A stretch of DNA of 55,002 nucleotides from NCBI GenBank assembly GCA_002102555.1, contig MCFL01000161.1:1-55002 (forward strand). Reading direction: 5' to 3'. The notes beneath the pieces are model-generated. The model ran no database searches, had not been told where the DNA came from, and saw only the letters and a program-made list of their open reading frames with translations. The DNA comes from Catenaria anguillulae PL171 (Eukaryota; Blastocladiomycota; Blastocladiomycetes; Blastocladiales; Catenariaceae). Of this stretch, positions 35,835 through 45,006 are shown in pieces. Position numbers and translations under genes: made by a program. Each line of letters starts with the position of its first letter. Position 1 is the first letter of the stretch.

Positions 35835-38800
35835 TTAATACCTTGACCTCTTGTGTACACTGGTCGAGCTTGCACCACCTGTGCTTCCGTCATGGTCCAA
35901 ACCCCGCTTCCTCCTTCCACTTGACCCACCTCCACGCTCGTCGCCTCCGCCGCTCGATCCCATCAGGTCAAGGTCGCGCTGCATCGCTTGAATGTGCTCC
36001 AGAGACGGAATCCCGCCAGCGTTTTCAATGTAACCCAGCAAGCCAATCGGATCAACCCAAAGCGGACCTAAAAATATGTCAAAGTGCACAAAGAAAGTTG
36101 GTGAACGTGTGAAATGAGGGAGGCCGCTGCAAACAAAAAATACAGGAGCGCCGAGAACAGGTCACACGCACCGTTAAACATGGCCGCCGGAGGTAACATG
36201 TTCGCATGCGCCACCACGATTTCCATGGGTGTCAACATCTTGGCTGGAGGCGGCGGCGGCGGTGGCGGTGGGTTCCCAGCTCCAGGTGGCACCGAGCCAC
36301 CCCTGCCCACCGCCACACTGCTTCCCCTCTCTCGCGCTCGCGATCCACCACCTGCTTGCCCGCTCCGCCTGCTTCACGGTCCCTCGTGGTGCGCTCCCTT
36401 TCCCGCTCGCGCTCTTCACGGATAGCCTGCGCTTGCAACTGCTTGATACGGTCATTGATGGCGCGCTCCTCGTCCTCGGACATGCGCGGTGGGCGGTAGC
36501 TGGTCCATCCGGCACCTGGCACGGGCGCGGCTGCGGGGCCCCTGGATGGCGGCACGGAATCTGAAGGCAGCTTGGGCATGACGACAGGCACACTCGGAGT
36601 CCATTCGTCCAAGATCCGCCTGCGCTCGTTTGATGAAGATGACCGGCCAATATCCTCGTCCACAGGGGCCGCCGCACTCACCTGTCGGTCGTCTCGCCGA
36701 TGATCGCCCTGGCCGCTGTTCGTGATATCGATGCCATTCAACACTTTCCTCACGGCTTCCTCGGCAACGGCCCAACCCACACTGACGCTTGGTGCACCCA
36801 AGGCAACCGCTGCTGCTACTGCGGCACTGGCTTTGCCCACTCCCAAATCCACAGGCCCAACCACATCCAAATCCATGAACGTGTACCGCCTCCTTGCTGC
36901 CTCCAACGCGGCCGCCATGGGGTCATCTGCCTGGGGCGCCTCGCCCTTACCCGTCACCATTACACCACTGACGGCCATCTCTGCCTCCCACGCCGCCAAC
37001 TGCCTCAAATCCCCTGCCTCGGCATACGCCTTTGCCAACCTCTGTCCCAGCACACTGCGTCCTTCAGCCCCCATTTCGGGCGCCTTGACTGCCTGCACGA
37101 GCGTGCTCACCAAGTTGGTCTGATCCCTCGTCAAATGCAGCCAATCTGCAAACACAAGCACGGGCGCCGGATCATGCTTGAACTGGGCACACGCATACGC
37201 AAGCAATTTCCTTGTGACTGTGGTCGGCGCATCGGGCGCCGCATGGTACTCGAGTAAGGCGGAGCACACATAGTAGTGCCAGGTGAGAAGATGCGGCGCG
37301 AGCGACGAACGCGCGCGCTTGAGAATGGTGCGGTGCGCGGCAATGCCCTGTTTGCGCGCCGTGGCACGCATATAGGTCAGGTAGGCGAGCGTCAGCGACA
37401 GTTTGGCCGAAAGTTGCGCCGGGGTCAGGTCGGCGTCCGAGGGAGGGGCGGTTGGAATGAGCGACGTGGCGCGGGCCGTCAGATGCGTGAGCAGCGAGTT
37501 GTAGGTTGATGTCCAACGCGGAATGTCGTCCTTGGCTTCGTACGTGTCAGCGAGCGAAAAATGTAAGAGGAGGCTGTTGTTTGCAGCCCATGTTGAGTCG
37601 TCGGTTCACGATCCCAAAATGCAATCGTTGTGTGTGCGCAGGCCGATGGCGAGCGGCAAGCACATGAGCGAAAGGAGAGCAAGTGTCAGGGAGTGTACAT
37701 TTGCATACAGCACACAAGCCAAAGGATGACAGGTAAACGAAGTGAAGATGGGTAGCAGAAACGATGTAGGATGGTTCGAGAAGGATGAAGCATCACTGTT
37801 AGGTACCTCATTCATTTGCTGACACTTGGCAAATGCAACGCACCTGTCGGGGCACGCCTCGCACCCTGCCCGCAAAACGGCCACGGCTTCTTCCCCACGG
37901 CTGCTCTCTGCTGACGCCGCAAATGTCGCAAACTCGTACCACAACTCGGGGTACCTTGGCAATTTCGCCACGGCCTGCCAATACATCCAGGCGACACGCT
38001 CATAACGCAGCCGGGCATCGTCAATCTTGAGCGGATTGCTGCGCTCCCAGGTGAGCATAGCGCGCCACGCCGCAAGCAGCTGGCGCTCTTCGCGTGAAAA
38101 GGTGGGCGCTTGATACATGGCAGGTGGACGGTCAAGCGGGTCCCACAGAGAGCGGAGGGTTTTCAAAGCTGTGCGTGCCGCAAGGTAAGTCGCAGAGCGC
38201 TCCGAGAGGAGTTTTTTGGCCTAGTGATCATGGCACGATTGGGGGGTCAGCATACGTGAGGGCTCGTGCTAAAGGGAGATGAGACGTTGACGTACAGTGC
38301 CCTTATTCCTGCCGTTCTCAAATACATCCCACTCGCGCCACATGCCTTCAATGTTTGCGTGAGGCACTGATACGGCCCGGATGTAAGTTGCCCTCAACTC
38401 GTCCTGCTTTGCCTGGTCCTCAAACTGGTTGGATACTGGGGCCGCCTTGAGAAAGGCTACATACTCCGCCCACAGCGGCCCGCAGTCCTTGTCGTGCATC
38501 ACATGCGACAGGACATAATCGTAGGCTTGCTTGACCACGACCCTGTTTTCGGCAATCTGCGCGGGATCCTCGTCTTTTGCCGCTGCGCCCGCGATCGGAT
38601 GAGCACGTTTCACAAACGTCAGATAAGCACGGTACACATCGAGCGACTTTGCCGTGGCCACGGCTTTGAAGAACAGAGTTTGGACCTTTGGGTCGTTGGA
38701 CGGCAAATGCGTTGTGGCAATGTCCATGTACAGTGTCCACATGCGCGGCGCCTGCGGAAACTGGGCAACCATGGCGTCAAGCAAAGCCCACAGGTCGTCA

Positions 38801-39126
38801 GGGCGGTCGTTGGCGGCACCGCCCGAAGCAAAGTCGATTGCGAGCGTGCGCCAAGCATCGTAGTCATATGGATCGCTGGCGATGCGGTCGCGCAGGCGGG
38901 CCAGGCGAGGCGGGAGTGGGTCAGGAGGCAGGCCAGGGTAAACTGGTTCGGGTTGTTGCTGATCGGCAGTCCGGTTGCCCTCGGGTGGCTGTGCGCTCTT
39001 TGGCTCCTGTGACCCTTGGTCGGTTGTTGGGCTCTTGGCGCTGCCTGTATCCATTGCTGCTAGTTGCGTGGATTGTTTGAGACGTAAAGCGGATGCGTGG
39101 GATGGAGCGAGTGGACAATTTCTCAT
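35835..39126 (-). CDS. RNA14: mRNA 3'-end processing factor RNA14 / CstF-77
   Basis: RNA14 is a HAT-repeat scaffold of cleavage factor IA, which couples RNA15 and PCF11 for cleavage and polyadenylation. The start is either at 39126 or at the internal MDTGSAKSP (39054). HAT repeats are plain: DPYDYDAWRTLAIDFASGGA, APRMWTLYMDIATTH, AKSLDVYRAYLTFVKRAHP, QAYDYVLSHVMHDKDCGPLW, AEYVAFLKAAP, NIEGMWREWDVFENGRNK, then after introns ERQLLAAWRAMLTWERSNPL, RYPELWYEFATFAAS and later HRTILKRARSSLAPHLLTWH. A proline/acid-rich linker leads to KMLTPMEIVVAHANMLPPA and a last exon PLWVDPIGLLGYIENAGG ending in a basic KRSRY tail. One missing base near 36312 shifts the frame. WERSNPL and the AYDYVLSHV block favour RNA14 over PRP39. 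Confidence 0.87.
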
Positions 39127-39172
39127 GTTTGGAGCCCAGGATGTATGAATAATTCATTAGCAAGCACGCTCA

Positions 39173-40770
39173 GATCGAAGGCCCTTGCTTCTTGCATACT
39201 TCCACTCCGCTTCCACATAGTGGACGCGTCACATATATATGTGTCGCCGACTGAGCGCGGGAACCACTTCTCTCTCTTCCCATCCATCAATCGCATCCAC
39301 AATATCCATCCGCTCTCTTCACACACCCTCAACACACTCTATCCCACCCAGACCCCTCGCGATCCACTCCATCGTACCCGCCCGACACGCTGCCCGACAC
39401 TCCAGTCGCTCCCTGCACGCAATCCCTCTGGTGCCTTTTTGCATTGCCTTGACCAAGTACACGACTTGGCCGTAATCACGACAACACGCAACCCGTATCC
39501 TTGACGGTCTTGAGCCCATCTGCACAAGCGGCATCGCCTTCGTCCTCGCCGTGATCTGGTCGCAACTGGTGCTGCCATTCGTCAGACCGCTTTCTCTTTG
39601 TGGGAACGGCCCATTCTTCTCTTCCACTTGGCCATCCGTGGTCCATGCTCTTTCCCCACGGTCTCACACACGCACCAACTGCCGTCTGCGCTCGCCGACA
39701 AAAGGCATCTTCCCGGGTTTCGTGACGCATCCGCACTCGGATCATCGGTTTCGTTATCGGACCTGCACGCGTGCATCGCATCGACTTTGGCACCCACGGT
39801 CCGGGCACGCTCAAAAAGCACCTTGTCCCTGTCGACCCCAAGCGGGAGTGTTGCTCATCGGCCCACGCACGGCGCATGGTGACCATCCTGTCCGGTCGAC
39901 TCGAAAAGACCGTTGAATCCATTCCCGAACCACACCTGCATCCGGAGCCCGTTGGCAATGCTGAGCCTCCCCGTTTTGGTCTCTTGATTCGCACACCAAG
40001 TCAATTGGTCAATGGGCGTCCGCCTTTCTGGATTATCGGCCCTGTTTGCACCATGGGTCGCCGTCGTCCTCGCACTCGACGATCGTTCGCTTGCTCGTGA
40101 CCCAAGAAGGTTGTCTGCACGTTGACCTGCGCGTGGGTAAACAAGGCAGTGCACCATCTGTTCCGGTGGCATACATTGATGGATTGCCCTAGTATGCATC
40201 GAGGCCGTGCAGTTTTGGTTTTCGACTTCAGCTTTTGGAGTTGACGGACGTTGACCTGCGCGTGGGTAAAATAAGGCAGGCGGAGGGTGGTTGGGTCGGG
40301 CATGGGACAAGCAGGGCTGCGTTTTCGTGGCCACCTTTGTCATTGTGTTTCGGCAAGTTGCTCAACTGGTTATTGCCAGGTTCGTTACCATTTCTGCTGT
40401 GGCTGTTTGGCTTATGGTCGCATATCCTGACGGTGCATGCGATTGATTGTGTACAGATACATTGGTTCCAAGGACTGGCAGGCGCACCGGGTGGGCAAGG
40501 CATGTGCGGATTCCGACAAGGCTCATCTGGGTATGTTGGTTTCCTTTTTCTAACAGTCCGTTCTCATCAAGGTATGTTCCCATGTCCTTTTCATCGCCAA
40601 GGGTATGTTCCTATCCTTTTCAAAGAAGAGGTATGCTGTTTCCTTTTCTTTCGGTCAGGCTGACCTGCGCCTGGATAATAATTGGCAGTGCGGAGGGCGG
40701 AAGGGTCGGGTATGGGATGAGGGTTGTCTCCTTGTCGTTTTTGTCTGACAATCTCGCTCAGTCCATTTTC
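39173..40770 (+). repeat. Gene-like dispersed repeat, copy B (inverted relative to A)
   Basis: Same unit as copy A on the opposite strand. It begins GATCGAAGGCCCTTGCTTCT just 47 bp upstream of the RNA14 start. A TATA-like ACATATATATGTG lies at 39231. The identical core spans 39476-40343; small indels distinguish the copies near 39255 and 39415. The unit then shows an exon-like block (40457-40530) after TGTGTACAG and four consecutive GTATG...AG units (40531-40658). Coding-like sequence continues past the shared part to about 41090 (a further acceptor TTTCCCTGTAG near 40909), so B may be the most complete copy. Function unknown. Confidence 0.75.
40531..40658 (+). repeat. Four consecutive intron-like units (GTATGTT...YAG) in repeat copy B
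   Basis: GTATG donors stand at 40531, 40572, 40603 and 40631, 41, 31 and 28 bp apart, each followed by a pyrimidine-rich TTTCC/TTTTC tract; the last ends TTTCGGTCAG at 40658. Some boundaries read AG|GTATG, so an acceptor and the next donor touch. The matching part of copy A keeps three GTATG donors; the second unit there reads GTCTG. Confidence 0.6.
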
Positions 40771-41369
40771 CTCTTTGATTCCTTTTTTATCTTTCTGTGC
40801 TGTTTACAGCGTCGGCTCAAGTTGGTTCATCCAAGGTATGTCTCCTTACCGCTCCATTCTTCAATCCACTACAAAGCTGGGGTGCTGATTTTTCTTCCTT
40901 TCCCTGTAGGCTCGTTAGCCTTGGGCATGTCGATGCGCACGAGTGTGGGAATCAAGGGATACAGGTCGCAGGGCAGCCTCACGGGGCGGTCGGTGTGCGA
41001 CCTGCTGGTTGTCGGAAGGTGTCTTCCTGTGCTGCATACCTGTTTGTCATCATTGCTTGGCCTGTTGACGTGTAGGAAGTAAATATAAATCATGCATTTT
41101 CCGATTTGATCGACATGTGTTTGTTCGTCGCAAAGAGTCTGTTGCGTCTGCATGTCACAGAACAAAACTGGGATTCAACGTGACCTTAAATGTATCGCGG
41201 GTCAAAATTGGCAGACGTCAAGTCGGCCGCTCTCGCCCAAATGATCTTGGCTTGTACCGAAACACATCGATTTTGGTACCAAAGATGTGTGTTCTCAGGT
41301 GATTTCTTATTGGATACAAATCGCTCGATTGAATCGCTTCTTCCCTTTCCACTACCCATTCGACAGACT
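40771..41369. other. Tail of repeat copy B and spacer before the ankyrin-type pseudogene
   Basis: To about 41090 the plus strand shows further splice-like signals (donor at 40836, acceptor near 40909) and coding-like sequence (GMSMRTSVGIKGYRSQGSLT), probably the end of the copy B gene. The remaining 280 bp contain nothing recognisable. Confidence 0.4.
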
Positions 41370-42171
41370 TCACTCAGCGTCAATCGTCTCATCCTCATGG
41401 GATCCATGCGGGTCAAACTCCAACCACCACTTCTTTGCCCACTTGCCAATCTTGACTTGCCCACTTGCGATCTCGTCAGGGCACTTTGTGAGCCTGATAC
41501 CAAAGTGCTCCTTCCACCAAGACAAGACATGACATCGTATTCGCTTGATTGAGTCAATATCGCCCCCATATCAGCCGTTTGCATTGGCCACGCTCGTTCA
41601 TGTACTGAAGCATAGGAACATTGTAGCTCCAGCGGCTAAATACATCTGCTGGAACCGGGCAAATGCTGAGGACCTTCTCCATGAGATGGACATGAATTGG
41701 GTTGGAAAACCAAGACCGTCGCCATCCGAGATCAAGTGGGCAGTCACATACTTCAGGCACGTTGAATCTCCACAACAGCAATGAAGGCCCGTGAAGATTA
41801 CCGATGGCAGTGCGAATCGGAAAGTTGCACATGGATGGAATTGAAGGCCTTGACAAAATATTCCCTTTGAGCCACAGTCAACAACCAGTCAAGCACATTA
41901 ATGCGGGCTTCGACACTTGACACGTGAATGCTGCGTTCGATTTGTGCCACACCGTTAGCCCATCCGGGCTATCCTGTCGGTCGGCGAGCTTCCGGTTGCA
42001 TAGGTACAAATAGTATCCCTCGCCATAGTCTGCCTCGGCCCCAAACCGCCAACTGAACCGGAGCCACCATTTGATGACAGCAACATTGGCACGCTCGCAC
42101 GCTTCCTTGAGAAAGTAGCCCAGATATTAAACCTTGTCTGGATCCATGCTTAACCCTTTAGCAGCCGGGAG

Positions 42172-42189
42172 TTGGACGCGACGGTCCAA
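42172..42189. repeat. 18-bp palindrome, left end of TTAA element
   Basis: TTGGACGCGACGGTCCAA: arms TTGGAC/GTCCAA. It lies 4 bp inside the left terminal repeat. Candidate transposase-binding or structural site. Confidence 0.75.
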
Positions 42190-42648
42190 CCATTTAAAGT
42201 TCGCGTTTTGCGGCTTACAACACGCAATCAGTTTCTTAGCGTCAGGTTTCCTGACCTGTCGATCACCCGCCTCTGAAACTGATCCGGTCGGCCATATCCA
42301 CTTGAGTTCCCTCTCTCACCATCCTTGGACAACAATCCTGAATGAAAATCTGCTCAATGACATGAACATCGCTTCGTTTGCCGGGTTGAGCGGCCGTGGC
42401 CAGCGTGGCCAATGGGGTGGTGCCGGTTGACGCGCGCCGAGTGCGCCCTGGTGCGCGAGCGCCAGAGGGATGTTGATTTTCCTTTTTTTGGTCATTTTGT
42501 GACAATTGCAAGCGATTCAAAAGGGTACTAGATGCTGTACATAGCGTATTCCGGTCAGGACAGAGAGTTTACTTGCTTCGGCTCAAGACGGCTTTTCCTT
42601 TCTGAGGTGATGGACGGACAGCGAAAACACGTCGAGCAGTGAACACGG

Positions 42649-42666
42649 TTGGACCAATCGGTCCAA
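42649..42666. repeat. 18-bp palindrome, centre of TTAA element
   Basis: TTGGACCAATCGGTCCAA: perfect 7-bp arms with a 4-nt spacer, almost exactly at the midpoint of the element. Confidence 0.75.
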
Positions 42667-43107
42667 AACCAAAGAATGGGTCATTTTTGGACCCTGTACA
42701 CACAATACATGATAAACCACCGACACCATCCAGACCAAAAATGTGCGAATTGGGACGGTTGACTGTTTCCCGCTTTCGGCTCGACGATTGGGCAGAAACT
42801 GCCCACACTACGGCAGTTTCACGTCAAAAACTTTCATCTGTTCTTGCTCTTTCAAATCAATTCCCAGCCCCTCCGGACCAATCCAGTTGATGTCAGGGGG
42901 CAATGGGCCAGCAGACTGTCGATGTTGATTAGCGTTTGGGCAGTTTTGGTTTTTTTCCGTTTTTTATTGCGCAAAACTGGCTTGATTGAATCCGTGTTAC
43001 CATCAGTAAATTGACGAAGCTACCCCTCAAGAATTGTAGTACAGACTGTCAAGGGTCTAGCATTTGTGTATGGGGAGAAAGGAATTGCGAAAGATCGCGA
43101 AAACAGG

Positions 43108-43125
43108 TTGGACCGCGCGGTCCAA
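43108..43125. repeat. 18-bp palindrome, right end of TTAA element
   Basis: TTGGACCGCGCGGTCCAA: a perfect 18-bp palindrome directly adjoining the right 14-bp terminal repeat. Confidence 0.8.
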
Positions 43126-44532
43126 CGGCTGCTAAAGGGTTAACATGTAATTGGAAAACATGACGTCCATATAGACACGGTATTGGTTAGCTGGATCGTC
43201 AAGGTAAGACGACAATTCCGGTCCATACACCCATTCCAGAATGTGAACGTGCCCGCTAATGCTGGCGGACCGGAAGTTGTCCCACAATTGATACGACTTG
43301 AATTCGTACCCGTTCGCATGAGCCAATCCACAAGGTCCAGCCGCCCGCCTTCGCAAGCGCCTTCGATCGGGTCACAATCCCGATGACTTGGTATTTCGCA
43401 ACGCGGGCCGTCTTGGCGAGGTTTAGCAGAGAGATGCTTGTGAATCCATTCCAAGGTTTCCAAACACGCATTCTTTGTCGCCAGAGACATGAGCTGACGA
43501 CGAACCCACCAGGTATCCCTTGGAAAACAACCATTTCAGTGCCCTCAAATCGCCATTCCTGCTCGCTGCTTTGGAAGCCAGCCAATACTGGTCTTCAAAT
43601 ACACGGATTCCGAGGCGGGCAATCCAATCCACAGCCGACTTTTGACAGCATATTCCAACACGTGCTCCCGCTCACCCAGCTTCAACGCATTGAGCTGCTG
43701 CACGCATTCAGGATGCTTTTTGCTCCACTGCAACACGAACCCATGCTTGCCCTTGAGCGCCCCAGACACAACCTTGGCAAGTGGAGGCATTTGAATCATG
43801 CCCGCAGAGGACTTTGAAGTCCACCACTCGATCACATGGACATGCCCTTGCTTGGCAACGCGCCCCAACATGCGTGACGAAATCGCATTGTTCGCCTGGC
43901 AAATGCTCGAGACGCCAGACCAACACATCCGTGTGTCCCGCGATACTCGCGTCCCGCATGCAAAATGGCAAGGAGATAGTCTCCAAGTGCGAGAATCCTC
44001 GTAACCCCCACCAGTTCAAGACACGCACATGATTGTGCGCACAAGCGGCCTCCAAGGAACTCGTGTTATCATGAGGACCCCTGCGGGAGATCCAGTCAAG
44101 CATCTATCCAGACTCGTCAATCCACCAATCAAGCACGTCCAGGTTGCCCACCTGCATGGCAATCGCCAGCGTTGGTGTGTTGTTAAGTGGTCGCCCGCCA
44201 GGCTGCCAACTCCACCTCATCATGAATTTGAGCAAACCGACATCCCCGACTTTGGTCGCCGTATTGAGATGCACATGCAGCAAATGTATGAGTGCGGCCG
44301 TGGTGGCCAGCGGAGCAACCGCGCGTGAAAGAACGTTGAGTGGCTGGCAAAATGGCGGCAGGTTTCCAGCTCGAAGTGACGGCCGCTTGTGCCACTGTGA
44401 GGGCGAGCAGCGCGTCATGATTTTAACGCACAGGACCGGCACGGCGGCGGCGGGTGGGGTCGCGGGCGCGGTGGCAGCTGTTAGAATGGCTGACGGTATT
44501 GCATGAAATGTAAACATGTGGTTACATGGCAT

Positions 44533-45006
44533 GACTCGCGGTGCTCATTCTGTGGCTGGATTGATTTGTTGACGCGTGTGACTAGACTCAATCTCAAACG
44601 CTCTCATGTATTTACTTGCGGACGGTGCAGGCTCAACGACTAATGCCGACATAACTACAATTCAAAGATGATCTCGAGAGTGAGACAGATCTGTATACGC
44701 TTCCGCTCACTGTTTTCCCAAGACGGGTTCACGCCCGTCTTCCACAGGTACACGGGTGAAGGAGTCAAGGGAGCAAAAGCAGAAATGCTTGTGCAGCTAT
44801 GGCCGAGGGTACATGTTTATGTGCGAAGGACAATGGTGATGAAAGTAATATACAAAATTGTGTCATCAATAAAGGAAACAGACGGATAGCGACAATACTG
44901 CTATAGTGTGGAACAGAGTCAATGTGGGATTGTAAACGCCCACGCTCTATGGATCAAGCAACTCCTCCTCGGCGACGTCATAGTACTATGGGTGCACACA
45001 CGGCTT
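44533..45006. other. Intergenic between ankyrin-type pseudogene and GPCR 3
   Basis: About 470 bp, AT-richer than the flanking genes; no gene, repeat or RNA recognised. A direct duplication of ACGGGTTCACGCCCGT type (small hairpin) is visible near 44722. Confidence 0.5.

Larger units (their letters stand above)
42150..43143. mobile_element. piggyBac-type non-autonomous element (986 bp, TTAA duplication)
   Basis: The insert at 42154-43139 is flanked by TTAA (42150-42153 and 43140-43143). Both ends begin with the same 14-bp inverted repeat CCCTTTAGCAGCCG reading inward. TTAA duplication with CCC-starting terminal repeats is diagnostic of the piggyBac superfamily. Just inside each end is an 18-bp palindrome (TTGGAC...GTCCAA). 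No transposase is encoded; the longest frames are under 90 codons, so it depends on a source elsewhere. Removing the element and one TTAA joins the flanking ankyrin-type sequence in the same reading frame. It therefore entered a gene, and recently enough for its ends to remain perfect. Confidence 0.85.
41370..44532 (-). pseudogene. Decayed ankyrin-type repeat gene interrupted by a TTAA transposon
   Basis: Short degenerate repeats of the form (A/G)...hVxVLxWW are spread over both sides of the insert: VGNLDVLDWWIDESG, AHNHVRVLNWWGLRGF, AGHTDVLVWRLEHLP, KQGHVHVIEWWTSKSSAG, RNGDLRALKWLFSKGY, GRLDLVDWLMRTGT, SGHVHILEWVYGPELS, then left of the insert RANVAVIKWWLRFSWRFGAE, ARINVLDWLLTVAQRE and CHVLSWWKEHFGI, ending in DETIDAE and a stop at 41370. 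Such repeats form large families in Blastocladiomycota (recalled, not checked). The frame is broken by an in-frame TAG at 44104, several frameshifts, a TAA just left of the insert and the 986-bp insert itself. It has no assignable role beyond likely protein binding. Confidence 0.68.

Noticed and set aside
36232-39126. PRP39 (U1 snRNP HAT-repeat protein)
   Set aside because: The HAT repeats fit at first sight, but WERSNPL, the AYDYVLSHV block and the C-terminal PLWVDPIGLLGYIE exon match RNA14/CstF-77.
39700-39780. THPHSDH in one frame of repeat copy B resembling a metallo-beta-lactamase metal motif
   Set aside because: No further motif of that fold follows, the frame is not conserved in copy C (it carries a stop there), and surrounding sequence is not lactamase-like.
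41370-41600. hAT-type transposase end (LSWWKEHFG)
   Set aside because: The same W-W pattern continues upstream on the strand as ankyrin-type repeats, so it belongs to that gene.
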